Assembly: GCF_003946575.1 (NCBI RefSeq)
Contig: NZ_RHOP01000011.1
Location: forward strand, 1 to 64,000
Reading direction: 5' to 3'
DNA from: Companilactobacillus jidongensis
GTDB taxonomy: Bacteria > Bacillota > Bacilli > Lactobacillales > Lactobacillaceae
Length of the DNA stretch: 64,000 nucleotides
Below, in pieces: positions 17,448-27,340 of the stretch; the first letter of the stretch is position 1; each line of letters begins with the position of its first letter. The translations under genes were made by a program, and so were the position numbers. Below the pieces are notes generated by a model. The model had not been told where the DNA came from. It saw only the letters and a program-made list of their open reading frames with translations, and ran no database searches.

Positions 17448-18803
17448 ATGAAAGTGGTCGTCATTGGTTGTACTCATGCTGGCATTGCAGCAATTAAGCA
17501 AATTTTAAAATATTATCCTGAAACCGAAATCACGGTTTATGAACGTCAGGATAGTATTTCGTATTTGTCTTGTGCAACATATCTTCATATAGAGGGTACG
17601 GTCAAGACACTTTCAGACGCACTTTATGCTGAGCCCAAGGATTTTGCTGAACAAGGTGTTGATATGGAAATGAATCATGATGTTATTCGAGTTGATACTC
17701 ATGATCATTCTTTGCTAGTTCAGGATTTGAAAACCAAAAAGATGGAGAAATCGACATACGATAAGTTGATAATGGCGACTGGCTCGTCAACGGCAATCCC
17801 AACTATCAGTGGCATTGAGAACCCCAAAGTCTTATTGTGCAAAACTTATGACCAAGCACGTGACCTATGTGATAATACTGAGGATAAACCAAAAATTGCT
17901 GTTATTGGCGGTGGATATGTCGGAGTCGAACTCGCTGAAGGATATGCCAAGTCTGGCCACGAGGTCTGGCTTATTCAACAGGCAGCTTATTTGTTGAACA
18001 AATATGTTGAACCTGTTATTTCCAAATCAGTTGAAAAAGAATTGACGTATCACGGCGTTCACGTGATAACTAATGACCAAGTTACTTCTTTTGCAGATGC
18101 TGATGGTGGTTTGTTAGTTACCACAACTAATAATGATAGTTATCGAGTTGATATGGCGGTTATCAGTGCTGGCATCATCCCGCAGACTGACTTGTTGCAA
18201 GGTAAAGTTGAGATGGAAGAAAACGGTGCTATTATTACGGATGCTTATATGCAGACATCTGATCCTGATATTTTGGCAGCGGGGGATGCGGCAATTGTTC
18301 ATTACAATCCAACTGGATCCAATACATATTCACCTTTAGCATCACATGCTGTTAGACAGGGAATGTTGGCAGGTATCAATGTCTTTGAACGTCATGTGAG
18401 ATCGATTGGAACGCAGTCAACAACAGGTATCCAAGTATTTGATCAAACCGTCGCATGTACGGGTTTGACACTTGAAGATGCAAAGCTAGCTTTGTTGAAT
18501 GTTGCAAGTGTAGTTTATAAGGGACCGTATCGTCCTGAATTTATGCCAAATGCTCATTCAGTTACAGTTGTATTGATTTATGATCGCAATAATCGTAAGA
18601 TTCTGGGTGCTCAATTGATGAGTAAACATGATGTGTCACAATCAGCCAATACAGTATCGGCTTTGATTCAAAATGGTGCAACGATCGATCAATTAGCATT
18701 TTTGGATATGTTATTCTCGCCTAATTTTAACAATCCGTTTGATTATTTGAATTTGGCTGGTCAAATGGCGGTTGATCAAGAGAATGGTTATCTAAGAACT
18801 TAA
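17448..18803 (+). CDS. NADH oxidase paralogue, FAD-dependent
   Basis: 451 residues, colinear with the nox protein upstream throughout but clearly diverged. MKVVVIGCTHAGIA begins the FAD fold; Cys42 is kept (YLSCATY) although the following Gly is Ala; the NADH fold IAVIGGGYVGVELAEGY and the FAD motif ILAAGDAAIVHYNP are intact. Function is therefore NAD(P)H-dependent reduction of O2, peroxide or a disulfide; the choice between them cannot be made from the motifs. The ATG at 17448 is preferred over GTG at 17439 on spacing from AAAGGG. Ends in its own terminator. Confidence 0.85.
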   Translation: MKVVVIGCTHAGIAAIKQILKYYPETEITVYERQDSISYLSCATYLHIEGTVKTLSDALYAEPKDFAEQGVDMEMNHDVIRVDTHDHSLLVQDLKTKKMEKSTYDKLIMATGSSTAIPTISGIENPKVLLCKTYDQARDLCDNTEDKPKIAVIGGGYVGVELAEGYAKSGHEVWLIQQAAYLLNKYVEPVISKSVEKELTYHGVHVITNDQVTSFADADGGLLVTTTNNDSYRVDMAVISAGIIPQTDLLQGKVEMEENGAIITDAYMQTSDPDILAAGDAAIVHYNPTGSNTYSPLASHAVRQGMLAGINVFERHVRSIGTQSTTGIQVFDQTVACTGLTLEDAKLALLNVASVVYKGPYRPEFMPNAHSVTVVLIYDRNNRKILGAQLMSKHDVSQSANTVSALIQNGATIDQLAFLDMLFSPNFNNPFDYLNLAGQMAVDQENGYLRT

Positions 18804-18827
18804 TTTTCTGAAGTCATACAAATATGA

Positions 18828-18858
18828 AGAATGTGAGATAGTCTCACATTCTTTTTTT
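18828..18858 (+). terminator. Terminator after NADH oxidase paralogue
   Basis: Stem AGAATGTGAGA/TCTCACATTCT with loop TAG and seven T residues. Confidence 0.92.
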
Positions 18859-18967
18859 CATACTTTTTTCTAATTTTAAGCTGATTAAATTCATATTATC
18901 TCGGTACTATATGTACATGGTCATCGAAGAGATGATACATAGTTTTATCTAAAACGAGGTGAACCAC

Positions 18968-19069
18968 ATGAAGAAACATCCATTTCTAGCTATCGCCGGT
19001 GTATCAGTAATCGCTACTGTTTGCGGTAAGATGGTTAAGAACCACAATGCAAAGAAACTATTTAACTAA
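18968..19069 (+). CDS. Small hydrophobic peptide, 33 residues
   Basis: Short frame with CGAGGTGAACC as ribosome binding site seven to eight bases before the ATG. The product starts MKKHPFLAIAGVSVIATVC and ends in a basic tail KMVKNHNAKKLFN: one short hydrophobic segment between lysine-rich ends, as in small membrane peptides. It stands alone between two terminators. I recognise no family. The good ribosome binding site and composition support it being real, but the short length keeps confidence moderate. Confidence 0.5.
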   Translation: MKKHPFLAIAGVSVIATVCGKMVKNHNAKKLFN

Positions 19070-19138
19070 AATAAAAAAACAAAAACGATCAAATTAAAAA
19101 CTATTAAAGAGGTATTCAAATATGACAGAATATACAAT

Positions 19139-19166
19139 TAAAGGCTTGCATAAGCAAGCCTTTTTT
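19139..19166 (+). terminator. Terminator before the yfhO-like gene
   Basis: Stem AAAGGCTTGC/GCAAGCCTTT with loop ATAA and a six-T run. It lies inside a 23-codon frame (19122-19193) that has its own AAGAGG. Confidence 0.88.
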
Positions 19167-19223
19167 GATGTAATCAATTTAACTGTATACTAGTAATTAG
19201 GTAAGATTTCAGGGGAGTTTAAA

Positions 19224-21782
19224 ATGAAAAAGAATCGTATCGTATATTATTTAGGTGCTTTTGGAATCAATTTAGTTATTATTTCGTTAATATTTTGGTC
19301 AAATGGCTTAGTTCCATTGGGAAATAATAATTTTTTAACTAGTGACTTGGGAACACAGTATATTGCTTTTTTGACTGAGTTACGTCGACAACTGGTCAAT
19401 GGAAACTTGCACTTGTATTTATTCAGTCAGTCGCTGGGTGATAATTTCTTTCCGATCATTAGCTATTATTTACTATCACCGTTCAATCTGTTATTAGTAT
19501 TATTCAAGGCTCAGGCGGTACCAGTAGCAGCTGATGTCATTATTATGCTAAAGATATCGGCCATGGGAGTGTCGATGGCATATTTTTTGACACAATATTT
19601 TAAGCAATCACGTCCTTCAAACTATATCTTTACGATAGCTTATAGTTTTTGTGGCTTCGTAGCATCGTATTTTTATGATTTGATGTGGCTGGATGCATTG
19701 ATCATGTTGCCCATTGTAGCAGTTGGTGTCATGCGTGTTATTCAACAGAATAAATATGTTCTATATTATTTTTCGATATTATTTTCGATTATATTCAATT
19801 ACTATCTTGGCTATATGCTCTGTATTTTCTCTGTTTGTTTCTTTATCTACTTGTCATTAGAAAACAATTTAATGAGTCAACGTACTCGTTTTGTCACTAT
19901 CGCCAATTATTTGGCGACATCAATTTTGGCAGGATTGAGTTCGGCGGTGGTATTAGTTCCTACATTAGCAGGAATGCTGAAGACTGCGAAGACTTCGTTT
20001 AATGGTTTTAACTATTTGCCTTCTGCGAGATTTGGTCTGGAAGCTTTTACACAATTAGGGATTGGCGGTAATACATTTATTCAACGTCTGCATCATGGCC
20101 CGTCAGTCTTTATGACTTCAACTGTTTTGATATTATTGCTTAGTTACTTTTTCAGTAACCGTGTATCAAAGTCTGACAAGAGCCATTCACTGTTCTTGAT
20201 TGGGATTTTATTGGCAAGTATGTTTGTGACTACTTTCAATACTATCTGGCACATGTTCCAAAATCCGGCAGGATTTCCATTTAGAAATAGTTTTATTTTT
20301 TCATTTGTCTGTATTTTTGTTGCTCACAAGGCATTCTCTGCAGGGGTATTCAAGGATAAGGTCGCAATTATTAAGGCCACTTGTACGGCTGGAATATTGA
20401 TTTGCATTGGTTATACGACAGAATGGCTGATTCCTAAGCTCATTGAAAGAATGCATTACGAAACACCTGATAATGCCTACAATGGTTATTATTTCTGGCT
20501 CAGTTTGATTTGCATAATTGTATCAGGAATATTAATAATCTTATTTAATAAAAATAAATACTTTGGAATTCTTATTTTATTGATGATTTCTTTTGAATCT
20601 TTTGCAAATTTCAATTCTGTACTTGATACTGCATATTTGGGTAATCAAAAAGTATACAGTCGCCAATATAAGCGTGAGAATAATATTTTGAAGGAAGTTA
20701 AAAAAAATAGTGCTCCAGGTCATCGGATTATTGTTTCTAAGTCAGGGTTAAACAAGGCCTTTCCTGAACAATACAATAATTACAACGATCCAGTTCTGTT
20801 TAACATTAATGGAATGAGTCTTTATAGTTCAACACTAAATCAAGATACAATGACGATGATGAACAATCTAGGCTATTTTAGTTACAACGTAAGAAGAATA
20901 AGTTACTTTGGTGGAACTAATATTACTAATACATTATTTGGAGTTCATTACAATATCAGTCAATTGGATAATAAATATATTGTTAACGAGCATTACGATG
21001 CACCGACTTTAGGCTTTCTTGTTAACAAAGACGTCTATGATTTCCAAATGATTTCAAAGCGTGCTTTGGACAATCAGAATCGTCTTTGGCAATCATTGAA
21101 TGGTACAAAAACTCAATATTTAAAGAATGCATCTATTATGACAATGTCACAAAATGACGTAAAAAAGCGAACAATGTACACTTATCAGTTGAAAACTGAA
21201 ACAACTGGACCGTTATACTTCTATGTATCACCATTCAATTATCATGCATCAAGAATCTATGTTAATGGCCGACGTCTCAATACTCCACAAGTTCAAGTTC
21301 AAAAGGCAGCCGTTATGGATCTCGGTAATTTTAAGAAAAATGAATCTATTGAAGTTAAAATATTGACTAGCAAACCGCTAGAAATAAATCCAAGTTACTT
21401 CCGTTCACTAGATTATGATGAATACGAATCTACGATTGATAAGTTCAAGAATAACTCATTGAAGGTCAGTTCAAATCTTAATCACGATGTCGTTAAAGGA
21501 ACTATTAATGTTAAACAAAGTTCACCACTATTGTTGAGTGTTCCATATGACAATGGTTGGAGTGCTTATGATAATGGGAAAAAAGTTAAGATTCATAAAG
21601 TTGTTGATGATTTGATGGCGATAGACTTAGATAAGGGCTACCATAAGGTAGAATTAAAATATCAAGTTCCTGGTTTGAAGTTAGGCTGGATTATTTCAGT
21701 TATGTCAATGCTGATTTTTGCAATTTACTTGCGATTTAATAAGTATTTGAATAAAAAATATAGTAAAATATTTATGAAATAG
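19224..21782 (+). CDS. yfhO: YfhO-family membrane glycosyltransferase-like protein
   Basis: 852 residues with a multi-span N-terminal membrane part (about 12 helices to residue 460), a large extracellular beta-rich part at about 480-820, and a final helix (LGWIISVMSMLIFAIYLRF). The early loop with TSDLGTQYIAFLTELRRQL carries the acidic residue typical of GT-C enzymes, and the size and layout match bacterial YfhO. In Bacillus and Listeria YfhO-type proteins transfer sugars from undecaprenyl-phosphate to lipoteichoic or wall teichoic acid, working with a CsbB/GtrB synthase; a gene of that type is present here at 36522. The start at 19224 follows AGGGGAG. Single-gene unit. Confidence 0.85.
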   Translation: MKKNRIVYYLGAFGINLVIISLIFWSNGLVPLGNNNFLTSDLGTQYIAFLTELRRQLVNGNLHLYLFSQSLGDNFFPIISYYLLSPFNLLLVLFKAQAVPVAADVIIMLKISAMGVSMAYFLTQYFKQSRPSNYIFTIAYSFCGFVASYFYDLMWLDALIMLPIVAVGVMRVIQQNKYVLYYFSILFSIIFNYYLGYMLCIFSVCFFIYLSLENNLMSQRTRFVTIANYLATSILAGLSSAVVLVPTLAGMLKTAKTSFNGFNYLPSARFGLEAFTQLGIGGNTFIQRLHHGPSVFMTSTVLILLLSYFFSNRVSKSDKSHSLFLIGILLASMFVTTFNTIWHMFQNPAGFPFRNSFIFSFVCIFVAHKAFSAGVFKDKVAIIKATCTAGILICIGYTTEWLIPKLIERMHYETPDNAYNGYYFWLSLICIIVSGILIILFNKNKYFGILILLMISFESFANFNSVLDTAYLGNQKVYSRQYKRENNILKEVKKNSAPGHRIIVSKSGLNKAFPEQYNNYNDPVLFNINGMSLYSSTLNQDTMTMMNNLGYFSYNVRRISYFGGTNITNTLFGVHYNISQLDNKYIVNEHYDAPTLGFLVNKDVYDFQMISKRALDNQNRLWQSLNGTKTQYLKNASIMTMSQNDVKKRTMYTYQLKTETTGPLYFYVSPFNYHASRIYVNGRRLNTPQVQVQKAAVMDLGNFKKNESIEVKILTSKPLEINPSYFRSLDYDEYESTIDKFKNNSLKVSSNLNHDVVKGTINVKQSSPLLLSVPYDNGWSAYDNGKKVKIHKVVDDLMAIDLDKGYHKVELKYQVPGLKLGWIISVMSMLIFAIYLRFNKYLNKKYSKIFMK

Positions 21783-21837
21783 CTAAATATTATAAAATAA
21801 GTCTTTTGATTTTCAATATTTAGCTAAATGTTATAAG
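21780..21837. repeat. Direct repeat before glpK
   Basis: TAGCTAAATATTATAA at 21780 and TAGCTAAATGTTATAA at 21821, 41 bases apart; the second sits in a palindrome ATTTAGCTAAAT. The first copy includes the yfhO stop codon. Placement just before the glpK promoter region suggests a regulator site, but this is inference. Confidence 0.5.
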
Positions 21838-21845
21838 ATTTTACT

Positions 21846-21859
21846 ATGAAACGCTTACA
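21846..21859 (+). promoter_or_regulatory. cre-like site (CcpA) before glpK
   Basis: ATGAAACGCTTACA fits WGWAARCGYTWWCW at 12 of 14 positions with the AAACGCTTACA core intact. It ends about 20 bases before the glpK start codon, a place where CcpA would block transcription. Confidence 0.6.
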
Positions 21860-21870
21860 TAAAGAGATGA

Positions 21871-23388
<1,518 letters not shown>

Positions 23389-23414
23389 AGATAATTAATA
23401 AATTAATAATTACG

Positions 23415-23448
23415 AAAGGTTTAATTATGTAAGTGATTAAACCTTTTT
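23415..23448 (+). terminator. Terminator between the two glycerol kinase genes
   Basis: Stem AAAGGTTTAAT/ATTAAACCTTT with a ten-base loop and T-run. Confidence 0.85.
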
Positions 23449-23476
23449 GGTGTTATTAGATGCTGTGAGGATAAAA

Positions 23477-24982
23477 ATGGTTAAAAAAGAATATATACTT
23501 GCAATCGATGAAGGTACAACTACTGCTAGAGCAATTATCTTTGATCATAGTGGTAGAAAGGTTGCATCTTCTCGTCATCCAATTCGTCAAATATTGCCAA
23601 ATCCTGGTTGGGTTGAACATAATGCTACAGAGATTTGGAATGCTGTACAGACGACAATTGCGACTACTTTGATCGAATCAGGTATCAAACCAGATCAAAT
23701 CGATTCAATCGGTATTGCTAGTCAACGTGAAACGACTGTGATTTGGGACAAAAAAACAGGATTGCCAATTCATAATGCTATTGTCTGGCAAAGTCGACAA
23801 ACTTCAGACCTCGCTAATGATTTGATCAAAAATGGTTATGAAGAAGAGATTCACAAGAAAACGGGATTAATTGTTAGCCCATATTTCTCAGCCACAAAAA
23901 TTCGTTGGATTCTGGATCACGTTGATGGCGCACAAGGACGTGCTGAAAAGGGTGAGTTGTTGTTTGGTACGATCAACACGTGGTTGTTATGGCAATTGAC
24001 TGACGGTGAGAGTTTCTTGACAGATTATGCTAACGCCAGTCGGACGATGCTTTACAATATCAACGACCTCAAATGGGATGATGAATTACTAGAATTGTTT
24101 AATATTCCTAGAGCAATGTTGCCTGATGTTAAATCTAATTCTGAGTTGTTCGGTGTAACCAAGAATTATCACTTCTATGGTTCTGAAGTTCCTATTACAG
24201 GGATGACAGGATCACAGCAAGCGTCGTTATTTGGACAAATGGCTTTTGAACCAGGGATGGTTAAGAATACTTATGGTACAGGGGCCTTCGCTGTGATGAA
24301 TACTGGCAATAAACCGGCATTGTCTGATAATAATCTATTGACGACAATTGCTTATGGACTCAATGGTGAGATCACTTATGCTTTGGAAGGTAGTATTTTT
24401 GTTGCCGGAGCTGCGTTACAGTGGTTACGCGATGGGATGAGGATCGTCAAACATACTCCAGATACTAATGCGGCCGCTAAAAGATCCATTAATCATAACG
24501 AGGTTTATGTTGTGCCGGCCTTTTCTGGATTGGGTGCTCCATATTGGGATGACAAGGCTCATGGTACAGTCTTCGGTATCACTCGTGGAACAACTGATGA
24601 TGATTTCATTAAAGCTACTCTTCAAGCTATTGCGTATCAAACTAAAGATATCATTGATACGATGAGCTCTGATTCGGAAATTCCGATTGAAGTTTTAAAG
24701 GTCGATGGTGCCGCGACGGCTAATGATTATTTGATGCAATTTCAATCAGATCTTTTAGGTATTCCATTGCAAGTATCTTCTGAATTGGAAACAACTTCTT
24801 TAGGTGCCGCGTTCTTAGCAGGATTAGGAAGCGGTTATTGGAAGGATTTGGAAGATATTAAAAAGAACCATCAAACTGGCACAATTTATGAACCAAAGAT
24901 GGACGAAACTGTTCGTAAAGATCTCTATGACGGATGGCGTGAAGCTGTTGCAGCTACGATGGCATTCAAACATCGTAAGTAG
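23477..24982 (+). CDS. Glycerol kinase paralogue lacking the catalytic Asp
   Basis: 501 residues, alignable end to end without gaps of note to the glpK product before it. Phosphate-binding [15 protein letters not shown], Arg84-Glu85 of ASQRETT, Trp of VWQSRQT and the HPr-target-like His232 of NYHFYG are kept. The catalytic Asp (Asp245 in the neighbour and in E. coli GlpK) is Ser246 here ([13 protein letters not shown], codon TCA at 24212). VDGGAANN is VDGAATAND. Loss of the base should abolish or strongly reduce glycerol phosphorylation, so it may be a regulatory partner, act on another polyol, or be decaying; the intact frame argues for selection. The start at 23477 follows GAGGA rather than the GTG at 23447. 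Confidence 0.85.
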   Translation: MVKKEYILAIDEGTTTARAIIFDHSGRKVASSRHPIRQILPNPGWVEHNATEIWNAVQTTIATTLIESGIKPDQIDSIGIASQRETTVIWDKKTGLPIHNAIVWQSRQTSDLANDLIKNGYEEEIHKKTGLIVSPYFSATKIRWILDHVDGAQGRAEKGELLFGTINTWLLWQLTDGESFLTDYANASRTMLYNINDLKWDDELLELFNIPRAMLPDVKSNSELFGVTKNYHFYGSEVPITGMTGSQQASLFGQMAFEPGMVKNTYGTGAFAVMNTGNKPALSDNNLLTTIAYGLNGEITYALEGSIFVAGAALQWLRDGMRIVKHTPDTNAAAKRSINHNEVYVVPAFSGLGAPYWDDKAHGTVFGITRGTTDDDFIKATLQAIAYQTKDIIDTMSSDSEIPIEVLKVDGAATANDYLMQFQSDLLGIPLQVSSELETTSLGAAFLAGLGSGYWKDLEDIKKNHQTGTIYEPKMDETVRKDLYDGWREAVAATMAFKHRK

Positions 24983-25037
24983 GTAGTGCTGTTTAGAACT
25001 TGTTTTTTAAATAAAATAATCATAGTTATACTTCCAT

Positions 25038-25073
25038 AAATAAGAGTTCACATTAAAGGGCTCTTATTTTTAT
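25038..25073 (+). terminator. Terminator after the second glycerol kinase gene
   Basis: Stem AAATAAGAG/CTCTTATTT followed by T-rich sequence. Confidence 0.75.
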
Positions 25074-25116
25074 TTGTTGATATAACAACATTTTTGAACT
25101 AAATATTAAAAAACTT

Positions 25117-25145
25117 TTGACAGAAGTGTTCTGAGAGTTTAATAT
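25117..25145 (+). promoter_or_regulatory. Promoter of the peptide transporter gene
   Basis: Consensus -35 TTGACA at 25117-25122, 17-base spacer, -10 TAATAT at 25140-25145. Confidence 0.82.
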
Positions 25146-25182
25146 AAACCTATCGTTGTGTAATGTGAGGAGAGATTTTTTA

Positions 25183-26658
25183 ATGGATGAAAAGAAGAAA
25201 GACCGAGGTTTCTTCGGACAACCCGTCGGTCTGCGAACTTTGTTCTTAACTGAATTCTGGGAAAGATTCAGTTATTATGGTATGCGTGCCATCTTACTTT
25301 TCTATATGTACTATGCAATAGATAAGGGTGGACTTGGAATGAACCAAGTCACGGCCGCATCAGTTATGTCTATCTACGGTTCACTGGTTTATATGTCTAG
25401 TGTTATCGGTGGATACATCAGTGATAGAATCCTAGGAGCCAGAAAGACTGTTTTCTGGGGTGGTGTCTTGATCATGCTTGGTCATATCGCCTTGTCATTC
25501 CCATTGGGGGAAGCTGGATTATTCCTTTCGATCGGATTGATCACTATCGGTACTGGTCTATTGAAGCCAAATGTTTCTGAAATGGTTGGTGGATTGTATA
25601 CAGACGACGATCCTCGTCGTGATTCTGGTTTCAGTATTTATGTTATGGGTATCAACTTGGGTTCACTTATTGCGCCTCAAGCTGTTAACTCAATGTGGCA
25701 TAACTTCAGTTTCCACGCTGGATTCTCATTAGCTGCTATTGGTATGTTTATCGGACTTATTGTTTACTGGTGGGATGGCAAACATCTTCCAGATACAAGT
25801 TTGAAAGCTCCAGATCCAATCTCAGGTCCAGAATTGAAGAAATTCTACAAACGTGTTACTTATGGTATTATCGCTTTGATCGTTATTGTTGCTATCATGG
25901 CCTTTGCCAGTGCATTAACAGTTGATAACTTCATTATTATTCTTAGTGTTCTTGGTATTGCATTGCCTGTAGGTTATTTTGTAATGATGCTTACAAGTAA
26001 AAAAGTTACCAAAGTGGAACGTTCACGTGTTGTTGCTTATATTCCATTGTTCATTGCTGCCGCTATTTTCTGGGCAATTGAGGAACAAGGATCAGTTGTT
26101 CTAGCATTATTTGCTGCGGAACAAACACAATTGCACTTCTCTAGTTTCAGTATCTCAGCTCCACAATTCCAGATGCTTAACCCATTCTTTATCATCATTT
26201 ATTCACCAATATTTGCATGGTTATGGCTTAAGTTAGGTAAGAGACAACCATCTTCACCTTCTAAGTTCTGGATGGGTCTAGTGGCAACTGCCATTTCATA
26301 CTTTGTTCTTATGATTCCTTTGGTAGGTCTAAGTTCAAATGGTAAAGTTAGTCCACTATGGCTAGTTCTAAGTTGGGGAATCATTGAAATTGGTGAAATG
26401 TTGATTTCACCAGTTGGTTTGTCAGCCACAACTAAATTGGCTCCTAAGGCCTTCTCATCACAAATGATGAGTATGTGGTTCTTAGCCGATTCAGCTGGAC
26501 AAGCTGCCAATGCGCAACTTGTTAAATTATTCGAACCCGGTAACCCAAGTAATGAAATGATGTTCTTTGGTGTTACAGGTGTTGTAACTCTTGTTGTTGG
26601 TGTTGCCTTGGCATTACTTGTGCCTAAGATCAAGCCATTGATGCAAGGTGTTAACTAG
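25183..26658 (+). CDS. dtpT: Di-/tripeptide:proton symporter (POT family)
   Basis: 491 residues, about 12-14 membrane helices. The POT signature at the N terminus, FLTEFWERFSYYGMRAILLFYMY, contains the ExxERFxYYG proton/peptide motif, and GGYISDRILGARK and the later ISPVGLSATTKLAPKAF segment are typical of DtpT. It imports di- and tripeptides from the medium, central for amino acid supply in proteolytic lactic acid bacteria. The start at 25183 follows GAGGAGAG; an upstream in-frame start at 25156 overlaps the ribosome binding site region. Single-gene unit with its own promoter and terminator. Confidence 0.93.
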   Translation: MDEKKKDRGFFGQPVGLRTLFLTEFWERFSYYGMRAILLFYMYYAIDKGGLGMNQVTAASVMSIYGSLVYMSSVIGGYISDRILGARKTVFWGGVLIMLGHIALSFPLGEAGLFLSIGLITIGTGLLKPNVSEMVGGLYTDDDPRRDSGFSIYVMGINLGSLIAPQAVNSMWHNFSFHAGFSLAAIGMFIGLIVYWWDGKHLPDTSLKAPDPISGPELKKFYKRVTYGIIALIVIVAIMAFASALTVDNFIIILSVLGIALPVGYFVMMLTSKKVTKVERSRVVAYIPLFIAAAIFWAIEEQGSVVLALFAAEQTQLHFSSFSISAPQFQMLNPFFIIIYSPIFAWLWLKLGKRQPSSPSKFWMGLVATAISYFVLMIPLVGLSSNGKVSPLWLVLSWGIIEIGEMLISPVGLSATTKLAPKAFSSQMMSMWFLADSAGQAANAQLVKLFEPGNPSNEMMFFGVTGVVTLVVGVALALLVPKIKPLMQGVN

Positions 26659-26670
26659 AATTTTAATTTA

Positions 26671-26701
26671 GGAACAGACCGTCATGGTCTGTTCTTTTTT
26701 T
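26671..26701 (+). terminator. Terminator after dtpT
   Basis: Stem GAACAGACC/GGTCTGTTC with a five-base loop and seven T residues. Confidence 0.93.
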
Positions 26702-26770
26702 ATATAGATTATGAGAACCTGAGTGTATATCTATAATTGATATTATTATGAGTTCGGTTCGTTGGTTTGT

Positions 26771-26778
26771 GGTATAAC
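26771..26778 (+). promoter_or_regulatory. Extended -10 before the folded RNA
   Basis: TGGTATAAC-type extended -10 (TG, one base, TATAAC). No good -35 is seen at 17 bases, as is usual for extended -10 promoters. Predicted start about 26784. Confidence 0.55.
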
Positions 26779-26783
26779 AATCA

Positions 26784-26965
26784 AATTTATCCGGAGGAGG
26801 GCAGGAATGTAACTAGCTGTGAAAATGGCGTTAGCTGACGTTTTTTGTCAGCTTAGGCCATGGGTCGAACTTGTAGACGTGTGAACTTCGCGGCTTCAAG
26901 TCGAGTCGGAAGCCCGTACTGTGACCCCACAGCAGGTGGAATCCCTGCCGTCCGTAGGAGAATAT
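26784..26965 (+). ncRNA. Highly structured non-coding RNA, family not recognised
   Basis: About 180 bases with GC well above the flanks and a fully nested fold. Closing stem: CGGA/TCCG and GGCAGG/CCTGCC (26792-26805 with 26944-26954). Next GCTGTG/CACAGC (26816-26821 with 26928-26933), then hairpin 1 (ATGGC..AGCTGAC/GTCAGCT..GCCAT, 26825-26861), then GGGTC/GACCC (26862-26866 with 26923-26927) enclosing hairpin 2 (CGAACTTG/CAAGTCG, 26866-26903). No ribosome binding site plus frame is seen. It has its own extended -10, and the tRNA genes downstream have a separate promoter, so it looks like an independent RNA gene. A 6S RNA (or the 6S-like Lacto-usp motif of lactic acid bacteria) is one candidate, but I cannot confirm it. 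Confidence 0.65.
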
Positions 26966-27006
26966 CACTACTAATTATTAATATCTAAAAAAAGTTTTAA
27001 AAAGAC

Positions 27007-27035
27007 TTGAAATGTCTAAATATTTTCGGTAATAT
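27007..27035 (+). promoter_or_regulatory. Promoter of tRNA-Tyr/tRNA-Gln
   Basis: -35 TTGAAA at 27007-27012, 17-base spacer, -10 TAATAT at 27030-27035, 28 bases before tRNA-Tyr. Confidence 0.78.
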
Positions 27036-27062
27036 TATTAAGTCGAGTAATGACAAAGACAT

Positions 27063-27145
27063 GGAGGGGTAGCGAAGTCTGGCTAAACGCGGCGGACTGT
27101 AAATCCGCTCCTTCGGGTTCGGTGGTTCGAATCCACTCCCCTCCA
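27063..27145 (+). tRNA. tRNA-Tyr (anticodon GTA)
   Basis: 83-base class II tRNA with acceptor arms GGAGGGG/CCCCTCC, anticodon loop CTGTAAA with GTA, a long variable arm (TCCTTCGGGTTC region) and T-arm GTGGTTCGAATCCAC. CCA is not encoded. Confidence 0.96.
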
Positions 27146-27150
27146 TTAAT

Positions 27151-27222
27151 TGGGTTATAGCCAAGCGGTAAGGCAACAGGTTTTGATCCTGTCATGCGCT
27201 GGTTCGAATCCAGCTAACCCAA
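27151..27222 (+). tRNA. tRNA-Gln (anticodon TTG)
   Basis: 72-base cloverleaf with acceptor arms TGGGTTA/TAACCCA, anticodon stem ACAGG/CCTGT with loop TTTTGAT giving TTG, and T-arm GCTGGTTCGAATCCAGC. Transcribed with tRNA-Tyr five bases upstream. Confidence 0.96.
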
Positions 27223-27230
27223 TACCTACA

Positions 27231-27263
27231 AAAAAGGGCCGATTTTATCGGTCCTTTTTTTTA
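27231..27263 (+). terminator. Terminator after tRNA-Gln
   Basis: Stem AAAGGGCCGA/TCGGTCCTTT with loop TTTTA and an eight-T run. Confidence 0.9.
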
Positions 27264-27340
27264 TTATTTAGTAGAACTACGGTATAATCATTCTATTAGT
27301 GCATAAAAGCACTTAACGGCTCAAAAGGAGAATTTCAAAC

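Noticed and set aside
26784-26965. Cobalamin riboswitch
   Set aside because: GAGTCGGAAGCCCG resembles the end of a B12 box, but the core motifs are missing and no gene follows that it could control; tRNA genes with their own promoter come next.
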